This document shows, in pieces, positions 10,401 through 22,500 of a DNA stretch of 64,000 nt. The notes under the pieces are model-generated. The model had not been told where the DNA came from. It did no database searches and was given only the letters and a program-made list of their open reading frames with translations. Where the stretch lies: positions 17,190,437-17,254,436 of the forward strand of contig NC_088313.1 of assembly GCF_910592395.1 (NCBI RefSeq), in the 5' to 3' direction. This stretch comes from Lineus longissimus (Eukaryota; Nemertea; Pilidiophora; Heteronemertea; Lineidae). The position numbers and the translations under genes were made by a program. Within the stretch, counting starts at the first letter, position 1, and each line of letters begins with the position of its first letter.

Positions 10401-13400
10401 CAGACCTGGATTCATGTTTTGATCTGGCCAAAATGTCGCAATGATATTGATTATTTGGGGAATTACCTTTCCAAATTTATAGTCTTTGGGAAACACCCTG
10501 ACCTATTTGTCCTATTGTTAATTGTGAATAATACATTGTATACACTATAAATATAATAACTTCATTTCCTGTTCCTTATAAGTTTTTAAAGTCGAATTCA
10601 GGTAATACTTGTGTGCTACGATATTTGTGTTAACCCCTTCTGCCCTGTGATTTGAAAACTTCCAATAAATTTCTGCTGGCTGATTTTACTTAATTATTTA
10701 CTTGCTGTCTTTCCAGTGCCTACCAGCAAGGTGAAACTGATGTGCTCTCCTCGTTGTTCCTCCCTAAATACCTGATGGAGTTACTCAACCTGGTGTTTGA
10801 AGAGTTTAGATGTGTCGCTATGGCCCATAGAATGGTGCTCAACAATCTCACACGAGTCACGGTGAGTTGGTGTGTCTAAACCAATATATTGGTTGCCATA
10901 ATCACTCAGAAAATCATGCATCACCATCTTTACATCTTCCTGTTCGTCATCCAATCCACTCAAAAGAATACTTTCTTTGTTTCTTGAGCAAATCACATAA
11001 CAGCCTTGCAAAACTATTAGCAATACTTTTCTTTTATCACCATTGTGTTCACGCTTCATGACCAGATTGTTACGTTTTTCAGAATTATTCCAAGTCTGGT
11101 AGAGACAGTCCTGCGGACGTAGTGCTATACAATATGATGGAGGTCTGGTCAAAGATACAGGCTGTTGTGAGTGTATTGTACGCGCCGGTCACCGATCCAA
11201 AGGTTGACCGCGCTCGACGTTGCTTAACTTCCACTCTGGGGCCAATGCGCCAACCACTGGGCCATAAAGGAATTCCCTCATGGCCGGCGGGTTAAGCCGT
11301 GCCATACACCTGGGGGTACTATACATCATTCCCCCCTTCGGACAGAGATGGATCGTCCGCGATCCTACTTAGCGCTTCATGCGTCTCAGTACCGAACTAC
11401 TAATCCAGAGCCTGCATCGCGTGGGAAGGTCGCCAGATGTATTGTACGCGCCGGTCACCGATCCAAAGGTTGACCGCGCTCGACGTTGCTTAACTTCCAC
11501 TCTGGGGCCAACGCGCCAACCACTGGGCCATAAAGGAATTCCCTCATGGCCGGCGGGTTAAGCCGTGCCATATACCTGGGGGTACTATACAGTGAGTGCC
11601 TATATCACAAGAAGGGGCTCAAGTCAATATGGTCTGGCTTCAGTTCATTTGTTGAAACAGTACAACTTGTCATGACAATCACAACATGTCTGAATTTCCA
11701 TGTGAAAGAATGTATAACTTTTTGGGGTCTTTCTTGCTCATCTTATGCAGTTTCTAATCAGCCCATGTAATTTTGACAGGTTTTTTGTAGAAGCTCTATT
11801 GTTAGAAAGACACTCTGTGTCCTGAAGATGAGAAACAGTTTGCCATGATAAAAAGGTTAAAAATAATGAAATTCTGACTTTTTTGTGGTAAATTCTCAAC
11901 TCATTGAACTGGTGTTTGCAAATTTTTGGCGGATTATGATAAATGTGATATGATTTGATAATTGTTTCAGCTTCAACTCTTCCTGAGCGATTACCTGGAC
12001 ATCAGAAACACCGCCTCCTCCCAGCAACAGGCTCCGTCATCTTTTGACGTTCCCAGCACAGACATTGCCACATTCTTTGCCAAGAAAAGACCAGCTAAAC
12101 CAAAGAAGGTACATCATTTTCATTCAAAACACATGATAGAAGAGATAGGATGATTTCAGAGATGGCGATGTCACCACCTATTTTCCAGATTGACCATTGG
12201 TCATTGGCAGCCAGACTTCGCATATCATTTGCTTGTTAAGAGCAAAGAATACTGTATGATCGACTTTTCACAAAGTACGAAATGTTCATCGGTTTTTCTT
12301 TGTTTGCATTTTCAGATGGCGCTGTTCCGCTTCGAGGCATCGTCCCACGCTATCAGTATGAATAGCTACCTGCGCGAACAGAGGCAGGAGTTCTATGGCT
12401 CGGTGAGTAGGACAAAGCTAGCATGTGTCATGGGCCAACATCAGAGGGGAAGAATTGTGAAGTACATGTAACTGGGTTATTGCCATACATGTACTCTGAA
12501 GATAGCCTACCATGCATACTATCTTTCTCATTGAGTGTTCCATTCCCAGTCTTATGTGATATTTTTGGGGAAAATGTGTTTTCCTCTGTTCTTCTGACTT
12601 CTGTGCTTTATTTTGGAATTGATGCGACACATTTATAGTGAACCAGTTAGTCAGAAGACAGTGTTTTCTCTCATTCTAGGGTGAAATTCTGAACCGAGTT
12701 GAAACCATCTCGGAGGTTGGCAAGCAGCTATTTGTGTGTAAACCGGGAGCAAACAATGTCACGGTTATTTATAACCCACTCCAGACATTCATTAAGGAAA
12801 TCCAGGCAGAACTTGGGTCACCGCATGGGTATGTCCTAATTGGATTCTTCAATTCCTTTGACATTTAGCCTAAGTCTTTCAAAAAGTATATTTGAAACCT
12901 CAAAATCTAAACTGCTGGACAGACAGCATCATAGTACTGTTCTAAGTTGAGGGCCGGTGAAACCTCATGCCAGAGGTGAGACCCATCACTTGAGTCCATT
13001 GTTGGTTGGTTTCCGTTATCCTTTTAAATTTCTCATTGCATGTGATAAATTAAGTCAAACCAACCACACGAGTCACTTGATATTGCTGCAATTCATCTGT
13101 TGATAGATACTAATAGTATTAGCTGCTAATTTCGTTTCTCTCAGGACGCCTTCCCTTCAGATCTTCATCACTGACTATGTGAAGAACATCTACCGTGGCC
13201 AGGTTCACTACAATATCTCAAACAGTATCAACGCTGCCACAAAGAGTGAGTATAACCTCGTACATATTTGTTAGTTACAGCCGTTTTAAAGAATTGGGAA
13301 TTTCAGCTAAATTTACCAATGGGGCGATTTTGGTCACCTGTCTTTGCTGACAAACTATCTTTCATTTGTTAGGTGTTTGGTTTTATTACCTTTGAACTTA

Positions 13401-16153
13401 TCAGTAACTTCTCAGATTATCACTCTTACTAGGTGTTTACTTAATAAAACTCACTTTAAAAAAGCAATCTTATATCTACCTATACATATATGTGACCCAT
13501 CACTCCTAATAGTTGGGTAGTAGGTCACAGGGCCCAGTATTGGAGCTCTAATCATTTTCACCCATCACATGCATTATATCACAGAGTGTTACTCTATTAC
13601 ATGTACATGTATTACATTGTACATGTACTACATGTATTTGTGACAAGTATGCAACATGAAACAGCCATGCATTATTTTGATATAAAAGCATGTATACTCC
13701 ATTGTTACAGTTAAACTCAAAAAGATTTCGTAAACAATTCTAAAACTTTCTCCATTCACCACACGTCAACAGATCCCGATGCCAATGGTAAACATTAGTA
13801 ATAATCTGCATTGTTGTCTTGAATTCTTTGTCTCAATTCATTTAGTTGCCACATATGAAGTACTATCTTACAACAAGAAAGTGTACTTCACAGCCGAAAG
13901 CTCCCGGTAGTCTACCTATCGTGGATGTTGGTTGCTATTTTTGTCATCAAGGTACTTCATTAGTGACAAAGACCGTACTCATTTGTTTCTCACCTGAAGT
14001 ATGCCCTGTAATGCATCAAATTCAAAGAACAGCATGAACTTGAAACATTTCTATGTATTAGCGATTGTAATGCTTGATTTCCCCGGTCTCCTTATTTCTG
14101 CAGTGGGGTCATTGGTGTATTCCTAAGTTTTGCAAATATTTGTGCTGTCGAACGTTTCGGTTGAAATGCTGAATCAATGATTTCGTATATCTTCTCCCAA
14201 TCTTCGGTCTCCTTCTTCGGATCTTGCAGAAGTTCGGATTGACCATTCCTGTCTCTGTGTGCTTTTTTCATTCATGTTGATGAAACCAATATTGATACCG
14301 ATAATGAAACTGCCATGCGTTCTTCTGTGTTCTCATTAGTTTTGAGCAGCATCATGTTTTGATTTTTCTGGTCAGAATCAATTAATTTTTCATAATTGAA
14401 TCATCTTGAAGTCTTTTATGTCATTCTTTTTCTTGTTTTATATTTGTCAAATATCGCAGACTTATTTTCATTCCCGTCACACTGTAACAGTTGCTATATT
14501 TTGTGAGCATGCCACGGAGTTGTACAATTTACCGTCATTTAAAGGTGAATACGTGTTTCCATGAAATTATTTTTTCATCTATTTTAAAAAACTAAATGTT
14601 GTGATAGTGAAAGTCGTAACAGTGTAGTGTACAGACATTGCTAGACTGTTTGGGATTGTTTAGTGCCTGGTTTTTGTGGCGTATGCTAATTCATTTAAGT
14701 TGTCCTCATAGTCCGTTTCCAAACTTGAGCATACGGTCATTGCTCATACATGTAATTTCAATGTTTTATTTTGTGAAAAGTGCTTATAGGGGGTCCTCAG
14801 ATGCCTGGATTGGATGAAAGGACAAATATGACTGTGATGTCTGTCTCTATCTTTGCATTTGCAATGTAGTGGTGGTGGAGGAGCCTGTGTTGGCCATGAG
14901 GCAATGTTCATTTCATCACCTGAAACATTACAATGCTTCTTACTGTTGAATGGCATCAAAACTCATTGGATGTAGCTTTTTTACTATTGAATGGCATCAA
15001 TACTCAAATGAATTTTCGATTCACCTCTCTCTAAGACATTCATCCAACTAATATTCCATTTAATGCATGCAGTCACACTATTTTCGTTATGTTGTATTAT
15101 TTGCTGACTGATGTACCTTTCTCTAATCACTAATAACTATGATTTTACCACAAGGCCAAACAATTAGTACAGAAGTAGGTGCTACATGTCTCCATTGAGA
15201 AAGCAGAGATATTTCCCTGACATCGACAAAATAGATAGGCTAAGTGGCAAAGGAGAATGAAAATGAAGAGTGAGATTTATTAGTTTGCACGCTCAGAGGG
15301 AAACAGACACTTTTGCCTCCTTCACTCTGAACCCATCCCAGGTATTTTCGGAAGAAAAAAGCAGACTCTTCATGACTTCTCTCCTGTGCTTGTTCCAGGT
15401 TTTGATGCCTTCAAAGCTATTGTTGATCAGAGAACACAGAAGGAACTTGGAGTTGCTCGGCCGCTGCTGCAGGTAATATGAAATTCGAAATTCTCTTTGC
15501 TTCAGACTCTAGTTCAGATATAAAAGCCAGGCACATTTTGTGCAAAGTAAGTCAACAAAACTGTGCTGACATGTTTAAGCCAGTTGAGAGTCGCCTGTAC
15601 AATAGGCCTATTTTACTTGTAAAAGGCCTATGTGTAACAGTCATGCCTTAAACCACCTTAAACACGTCGGCACAGTATGTAGAAGAAGTATGTACATTTA
15701 CAGGGCTTTACTCTTCTATTTCAGAGTACTGTGGTGGTGTGGAAGAATATCAACGAGTTACGTGACCTGATGAAGGCGCTCCCAGACTACTCAGACGACT
15801 TTGTGAACATGATCTGTAAGATACTTCAGGAGTACAAGGATACCTGTCTGAACGCATATCGAGGGATTGTCCTGACTGACACTGATGACAAGAGAGTTAT
15901 CAGTGCAACGTGGGCCAAGGATTTAGATATCAAAAGGTTTTTGAGGTAGGCAGAATATCACTGATATCGTAATGTTGTTTGTTATCCTGACCCTTGTGGT
16001 ACTCTCACATTTCATATAACGTGGTATTCAACAGAACCTTGGACACCTCTTTTAATGAATATATATTACCCTCTCTATCTCTAAAGTACTGATGGTCTTT
16101 AGTACAACCAAGTTTTCATCAAATCTCATAAATATGATAGGAGCTCTTTGTTG

Positions 16154-16189
<36 letters not shown>

Positions 16190-18731
16190 TTTTTATATAG
16201 CGTAATTCCGTGACACTATATATCGCTCAAAGCGCTTTGGGATATCAAATTATTACCCCGGTCTCCACAGAAATCAATCCGGGGTTTCAAGGAGCAACCA
16301 GAAGGTGCTCACTTGAACTCGACCAGTAGGGGAACTAAGCAGTGACTCGGCCGGGAGTCGAACCCACGACCTCCTGATCATGAGGCCGACTCTCTTCCAC
16401 TGCGCTACCGCTGCCCCGATGCAATGCAGATGGAATTTGGTTGCATTCAAAACTGACAAATCTAGATCATTATATCAGGTCCTTACCAAACTGGCAGAAC
16501 CTGAAAGAGGGCAAAGAGAGTATCGATCAACAGCGTGCGAACATATCAGAGGAGGACATGCGAGCTTTGAATTCGAAAGAATCGGTGATCTTGAATGGGA
16601 ACCTGGCCTCGGCAGATAGTATCCACCCCCATGACATCATGAACGACACTACACAGCTAAGGTCACTGGCCAACCTGCAGGAGAGTTTTGTAAGTTGAAT
16701 TTGGGTTGTTTGATAAGATTGTTATTTTAAATCAGCTTAGAGCACATATGAAGGCCCTGGCTCAATTCCTAGTTGAACCTGGACATGATCTTCTTGTAAT
16801 AGAGGGGAAAATTAAAAACAACTTTACAAGCAATCGATACTGTATATTTGAGAAATGTGGGGAAGCTTACATGTAGCTTGTGATGGATCCTCTACCGTGG
16901 TATGCCTGGTAAAAGCCAAGCTACTGGCAAGCAACAAACACTGTAACTGATCAGAGTGATTGTTGAAGAAGAAGAAGAAGCTACATATCCTCCCACAGTC
17001 ATTTCTCTTCATTTTGGTAAGTTAGCTGTAATGATGAAGTTCTTCAATTTTCAGGAGTGGTTTTCTGCCAAGGTCAAAGTGTTTGTTGGAGAACTCCCAA
17101 CTTCAAAAGAGGCCTTGCTAAGTTTGACTCAGTCTCCAGAGAAGTCATTCATTGCCACTCCCTCAGTCCCGGAAGAGGTCATTAAGAAACTGAACGTGAT
17201 TGCGCAGAACTTCGAGGACTTGGCAGAGGAATGTTTATTGGTGCTACATTTAGAGGTCCGGGTCCATTGTTTCTTCTACTTATTACCAGTTGCCAAACAG
17301 GTAGGTCTTAGATATGTTTAGATCAGGAGGTTTTACAGTCTTTCGGTGTTGATTATGAAAGTTATATGTACGATTGCAATTGAGTCTGGCAATGCATTTG
17401 TTTCCAAAACTTGCCTATTGTGAATTGAACATCCACTCGGCCCTTGTATGTATCTGGGAGAGAATTGACAAGATTGAGGCTGAAAGTTAGACCTCTGATG
17501 CTTACGCTGCAAAATTGCAAAATGAGTGTACATAATCTATCTCTCTCATTCCAGTCAGTATATTATGGTGCAACAGACGACATGGATGCTGATAAAGACA
17601 TCATTAACTTGAACAGAGATCTCACAAATATCGATGAGGCTCTGACGCAGAGTTTATTTCCAAGAAAATGCAAGTAAGTGTCTTAATGATCAGGTCACAG
17701 TAATGAATGTCTCTTCTCAGGAAGACAGTAGGGTTGTTGGCACCAAGGATAACTTAGGCAGTGCACCATTAAGAAACAATTTTAGGGAGAGAGAAATTAT
17801 GAGTAGAAGAGTTGCCACCATCAGCTGTTTCTAAGACCTTCACCTCTGGGCCGTAGGGATCGGTTTGTCATCTGTATCATTTCGCTTCAGGTATATCTTC
17901 GAAGGATTGGGTCACCTTATCGCGACGATCCTCATCAACAGTACGCAGTATTTGAAGAGGATCAATGAAAACGGCATCAAGAAGATGTAAGTAGGTCCTG
18001 TCTCTGCGCAAACAGGAGTAACTGAGCAATGGAGTGTTATCAGAAAACCCTTTTGATGTGGCCAAAATCTGAGGTGCATGCCAAAGGTTTGGACGTACTT
18101 TGAGGTCTCCTCATGTAGTCTTGATGAGAAAACCAAGGACCTTCAGCTCAGTATTAATTTCTATTCTTAAAAGGCTCGAAGTGAACATTTGCCATTAGAT
18201 TAAAACCTACATGTATCTGTGTGCATCACCATTCGACGTCTTTTTCCAGGACAAGGAACATCTTCTCAATCCAACAGAACTTGACAAGCATCACAGGATG
18301 TCGGGAGCCAGATTTGGACCATGCTCGCCAGTACTATGAGCTCATGTACCTCAAATCAGACGTAAGTTGTTTGTTATTGTGGCCTATGCAGCTACACCAG
18401 AGGTGTTTTACTGTACCTGTAGGCCTGAACTTAATCATCAAAACTTTAACAATGGGTCTCAGCATTGAATTTTTGTGGCTGCAGCACAACAAAAATCTAT
18501 CCAATATTTGTATTGCAACCAGAACATTACTTTCACAAATTATCATCCTTTTTCCTCCTTTTTTTTCAGGACATTCTAACATTCATCATGGAGCAGGGAC
18601 CACAGTTCCAGGAGCTGGAGTACATCAATATCTTCCAGCTTCAGCAGAGAAGTCAACCGATGAGTAATCCTAAGACGTTGGAACAACGCCTAAAGAAATT
18701 AAAGGAAATTCTTCATGAGAAACTTGTGTGA
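4411..18731 (+). CDS. EXOC4: EXOC4 / SEC8, exocyst subunit 4 (24 coding exons)
   Basis: Sec8 is a subunit of the octameric exocyst that tethers secretory vesicles to the plasma membrane. Exons: 4411-4443, 4529-4569, 5081-5169, 5350-5412, 5620-5758, 6102-6267, 6542-6725, 6949-7112, 7333-7403, 10717-10861, 11083-11166, 11971-12108, 12316-12402, 12680-12828, 13145-13245, 13773-13787, 15399-15472, 15725-15945, 16479-16689, 17055-17300, 17555-17673, 17891-17986, 18250-18361, 18570-18731. They sum to 2910 nt, giving 969 aa (human about 974). Diagnostic stretches include [13 protein letters not shown] (N-terminus), [20 protein letters not shown]-like [63 protein letters not shown] and [11 protein letters not shown]-like [10 protein letters not shown] read across the exon 21/22 junction with one substitution. 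The N-terminal third is the Sec8-type coiled-coil region. All introns are GT-AG. Intron 9 (7404-10716) hosts an antisense receptor-like gene, and intron 11 carries a SINE right at its donor. Exon 16 is a 15-nt microexon. Confidence 0.95.
8336..9778 (-). CDS. TNF-receptor-like protein with two TACI/BCMA-type cysteine-rich domains, nested in EXOC4 intron 9
   Basis: Three exons on the minus strand (9730-9778, 9074-9208, 8336-8916) join in phase into 254 aa. Exon 1 and early exon 2 encode a signal peptide ([20 protein letters not shown]). Exons 2 and 3 each begin in phase 1 and each encode one CRD: C-x5-YYD-x5-C-x2-C-x3-C-x6-C-x3-C ([17 protein letters not shown], then [17 protein letters not shown]). 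This cysteine and Tyr/Asp spacing resembles the CRDs of TACI and BCMA, ligand-binding receptors for BAFF/APRIL in vertebrates. A Thr/Ser/Pro stalk follows, then one membrane span ([20 protein letters not shown]), a juxtamembrane Cys cluster and a cytoplasmic tail of roughly 90 residues without a death domain or a clear TRAF motif. The Leu of the TACI/BCMA DxL ligand loop is absent. It is a type I surface protein; ligand and function are unknown. A convergently similar Cys-rich receptor remains possible. Confidence 0.72.
10166..10475. repeat. Tandem duplication, 157-bp unit, two copies
   Basis: Two adjacent copies (10166-10322 and 10323-about 10475) are clearly similar, sharing for example TTCATGAGATCCAGTTTCAG and GATTATTTGGGGAATTACCT. 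On the minus strand both copies read as a short acidic frame ([10 protein letters not shown] core) ending in TAA at the same place. No start or splice context joins them to a gene, so they are listed as a repeat. They lie about 390 bases upstream of the nested receptor's start codon, within EXOC4 intron 9. Confidence 0.7.
11174..11591 (-). mobile_element. Dimeric SINE-like element with 5S rRNA-like segment in EXOC4 intron 11
   Basis: A 266-bp unit (11174-11439) is followed by a partial second copy (11440-11591). On the minus strand each copy reads GGCCCAGTGGTTGGCGC (tRNA D-arm/A-box-like), followed closely by AGTTAAGCAACGTCGAGCGC and TTTGGATCGGTGACCGG, which resemble the internal control region (box A, intermediate element, box C) of metazoan 5S rRNA genes. 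The 5S-like parts are at about 11187-11232 and 11453-11498. GTGAGTG flanks the insertion at 11167-11173 and 11592-11598. A 5S- or 5S/tRNA-derived SINE is the best reading. Confidence 0.7.
13788..15398 (+). other. EXOC4 intron 16, no gene seen
   Basis: This 1.6 kb intron separates the 15-nt microexon from exon 17. I see no conserved coding segment, SINE or MITE in it. Confidence 0.6.
16153..16417 (-). mobile_element. tRNA-derived SINE, copy 2, in EXOC4 intron 18
   Basis: This has the same head (A-box-like TAGCGCAGTGG, B box GGTTCGACTCC), the same body (TGGGATATCAAATTATTACC on the plus strand) and a longer (ATT)n tail at 16154-16185. It ends 61 bases before exon 19, close to the branch-point region. 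Target duplication is not clear. A chance frame reading [20 protein letters not shown] on the minus strand is simply the tRNA-like head translated. Confidence 0.85.
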
Positions 18732-18988
18732 AGACAACAACATTTGCATTTTTCCATGTGATTATGTGACAGAAAAACATGAAGAGTTGCCTCACAATAG
18801 CGATATATGTTTCTAAGAACTGATGTATTATCGTGTTTTACGATGAAACTCTTCACATGGAGGTGTGCTCAAGTTATTAAAGAGAGAAAGTATGCTTTTT
18901 TGGACTTCTCCAAAAAATGTCTCATGTGCAATATAAAACCTTCTGTAACTAGTCCATATCAATTTTGACTGAAGACCCTGCATTCTCA

Positions 18989-18994
18989 AATAAA
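18989..18994 (+). terminator. EXOC4 polyadenylation signal
   Basis: AATAAA lies about 260 bases after the EXOC4 stop codon and is the first canonical signal downstream of it. Confidence 0.6.
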
Positions 18995-19539
18995 GACCAG
19001 CGTCTGTGTTTATTATACATGTAGCACTGCGCTATCATACCATAAGTAAACATTAGGATCGCTACTTATCATATAGCAGTGCTGTACCTCTTGCTTCATG
19101 GCAGTGTATTCAAATCTGTCTCTGATAATAGGTCACTTGAAATTGTCTATTCAAATGTACATGTATGTCTACTGTGGATATATTTATGTAAATAAATCAG
19201 TAATAAGTGTAATCTATGACTATTTATTTCCCTTTTATGAGTAATGACTGCATTATCTCTTTTTGTACTGGATGTAACTTTGGCCGAGATTCTTGCTAAG
19301 ATTGAAGGACGACTGATTGTGGAGTGTCTTAAAGTGGTTGTGACAATGTTTGACAAAGCAAGTGTACAAGGATATGGCGGCTCTCTACCTAAAAAAAACA
19401 TGACTTCAAATCCTGCTGCTGAAGGAGTCAAAACTAACTACATGTGCCTGGTTGAAACACTGACTCGGAATTCTCCCAGCCAGCATGAGCTACCGAATTC
19501 TGACGTCTTTGAATCCTGCTGGTCAAAACAGACTGTAAG
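18995..19539. other. Intergenic DNA between EXOC4 and the minisatellite
   Basis: A plus-strand frame is open at 19244-19603 (119 codons) but runs into the minisatellite, has no recognisable domain and lacks splice or family support. I see no other gene. Confidence 0.4.
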
Positions 19540-22500
19540 AATGATCTGTCTGGTTGACAGGAAGACTGCTGTTAAAGGTGTCTGCAGAGTGAGGAAGGGA
19601 TGACTTGTTGTGAAAGGTGTCTGCCCGGATGTGACATTGTCCAGCAGAGACACTACAGAGTGAGGTAGGGATGACTGCTGTTAAAGGTGTCTGCCTGATT
19701 GCCAGACAGAGACACAGTGGAGTGAGCAAGAGATGACTGGTAGTGAACTTGTCTGCCTTGATGTGACATTGCCCGGCAGAGACACTACAGAGTGATGAAG
19801 GGATGACTGCTGTTAAAGGTGTCTGCCTGACTGTCCGGCAGAGACACTGTGGAGTGAGCGGGATGACTGGTAGTGAAAGGTGCCTGCCTGGATGTGACAT
19901 TGTCCAGCAGAGACACTACAGAGTGTGGTAGGGATGACTGCTGTTAAAGGTGTCTGCCTCATTGCCAGGCAGAGACACTGTGGAGTGAGCAAGGGATGAC
20001 TGGTAGTGAAAGGTGGCGGTCTTGATGTGACATTGCCCAGCAGAGACACTGCAGAGTGAGGAAGGGATGACTGCTGTTAAAGGTGTCTGCCTCATTGCCA
20101 GGCAGAGACACTGTGGAGTGAGCGAGGGATGACTGGTAGTGAAAGGTGGCGGCCTGGATGTGACATTGTCCAGCAGACACTGTAGAGTGATGAAGGGATG
20201 ACTGCTGTTAAAGGTGTCTGCCTCATTGCCAGGCAGAGACACTGTGGAGTGAGCGGAGATGACTGGTAGTGAAAGGTGGCGGCCTGGATGTGACATTGTC
20301 CAGCAGAGACACTACAGAGTGGTGAAGGGATGACTGCTGTTAAAGGTGTCTGCCTCATTTCCACGCAGAGACACTGTGGAGTGAGCGAGGGATGACTGCT
20401 GTTAAAGGTGTCTGCCTCATTGCCAGGCAGAAACACTGTGGAGTGAGCGGAGATGACTGGTAGTGAAAGGTGGCGGCCTGGATGTGACATTGTCCAGCAG
20501 AGACACTGCAGAGTGAGGAAGGGATGACTGCTGTTAAAGGTGTCTGCCTGATTGCCAGGCAGAGACACTGTGGAGTGAGGGAGGGATGACTGGTAGTGAA
20601 AGGTGTCTGTCTTGATATGACATTGTCCAGCAGAGACACTGCAGAGTGAGGAAGGGATGACTGCTGTTAAAGGTGTCTGCCTGATTGCCAGGCAGAGACA
20701 CTGTGGAGTGAGGGAGGGATGACTGGTAGTGAAAGGTGTCTGTCTTGATATGACATTGTCCAGCAGAGACACTGCAGAGTGAGGAAGGGATGACTGCTGT
20801 TAAAGGTGTCTGCCTCATTGCCAGGCAGAGACACTGTGGAGTGAGCAAGGGATGACTGGTAGTGAAAGGTGTCTGTCTTGATATGACATTGTCCAGCAGA
20901 GACACTGCAGAGTGAGGAAGGGATGACTGCTGTTAAAGGTGTCTGCCTGATTGCCAGGCAGAGACACTGTGGAGTGAGCGAGGGATGACTGGTAGTGAAA
21001 GGTGGCGGCCTGGATGTGACATTGTCCAGCAGAGACACTGCAGAGTGAGGAAGGGATGACTGCTGTTAAAGGTGTCTGCCTGATTGCCAGGCAGAGACAC
21101 TGTGGAGTGAGCGAGGGGTGACTGGTAGTGAAAGGTGGCGGCCTGGATGTGACATTGTCCAGCAGAGACACTGCAGAGTGGTGAAGGGATGACTGCTGTT
21201 AAAGGTGTCTGCCTCATTTCCACGCAGAGACACTGTGGAGTGAGCGAGGGATGACTGCTGTTAAAGGTGTCTGCCTGATTGCCAGGCAGAGACACTGTGG
21301 AGTGAGCAAGGGATGACTGGTAGTGAAAGGTGGCGGCCTGGATGTGACATTGTCCAGCAGAGACACTGCAGAGTGAGGAAGGGATGACTGCTGTTAAAGG
21401 TGTCTGCCTGATTGTCCGGCGGAGACACTGTGGAGTGAGCAAGGGAGGACTGGTAGTGAAAGGTGGCGGCCTGGATGTGACATTGTCCAGCAGACACTGT
21501 AGAGTGAGGAAGGGATGACTGCTGTTAAAGGTGTATGCCTGATTGTCCAGCAGATACTGCAGAGTGATGAAGGGATGACTGCTGTTAAAGGTGTCTGCCT
21601 GATTGTCCAGCAGACACAGTAGAGTGAGGAAGGGATGACTGCTGTTAAAGGTGTCTGCCTGATTGTCCAGCAGACACTGCAGAGTGATGAAGGGATGACT
21701 GCTGTTAAAGGTGTCTGCCTGATTGTCCAGCAGACACAGTAGAGTGAGGAAGGGATGACTGCTGTTAAAGAAGTCTGCCTGATTGTCCAGCAGATACTGC
21801 AGAGTGATGAAGGGATGACTGCTGTTAAAGGTGTCTGCCTGATTGCCAGGCAGAGACACTGTGGAGTGAGCGAGGGATGACTGGTAGTGAAAGGTGGCGG
21901 CCTGGATGTGACATTGTCCAGCAGAGACACTGCAGAGTGGTGAAGGGATGACTGCTGTTAAAGGTGTCTGCCTCATTTCCACGCAGAGACACTGTGGAGT
22001 GAGCGAGGGATGACTGCTGTTAAAGGTGTCTGCCTGATTGCCAGGCAGAGACACTGTGGAGTGAGCAAGGGATGACTGGTAGTGAAAGGTGGCGGCCTGG
22101 ATGTGACATTGTCCAGCAGAGACACTGCAGAGTGAGGAAGGGATGACTGCTGTTAAAGGTGTCTGCCTGATTGTCCGGCGGAGACACTGTGGAGTGAGCA
22201 AGGGAGGACTGGTAGTGAAAGGTGGCGGCCTGGATGTGACATTGTCCAGCAGACACTGTAGAGTGAGGAAGGGATGACTGCTGTTAAAGGTGTATGCCTG
22301 ATTGTCCAGCAGATACTGCAGAGTGATGAAGGGATGACTGCTGTTAAAGGTGTCTGCCTGATTGTCCAGCAGACACAGTAGAGTGAGGAAGGGATGACTG
22401 CTGTTAAAGGTGTCTGCCTGATTGTCCAGCAGACACTGCAGAGTGATGAAGGGATGACTGCTGTTAAAGGTGTCTGCCTGATTGTCCAGCAGACACAGTA

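Noticed and set aside
11187-11232. 5S rRNA gene
   Set aside because: Only the internal-promoter part resembles 5S; the 5' and 3' ends of 5S are missing and the segment is part of a dimeric SINE.
16274-16459. 61-codon minus-strand frame
   Set aside because: It is the translation of the tRNA-like head of SINE copy 2.
19244-19603. 119-codon plus-strand frame before the minisatellite
   Set aside because: No recognisable domain; its end lies within repeat sequence and no splice partners were found.
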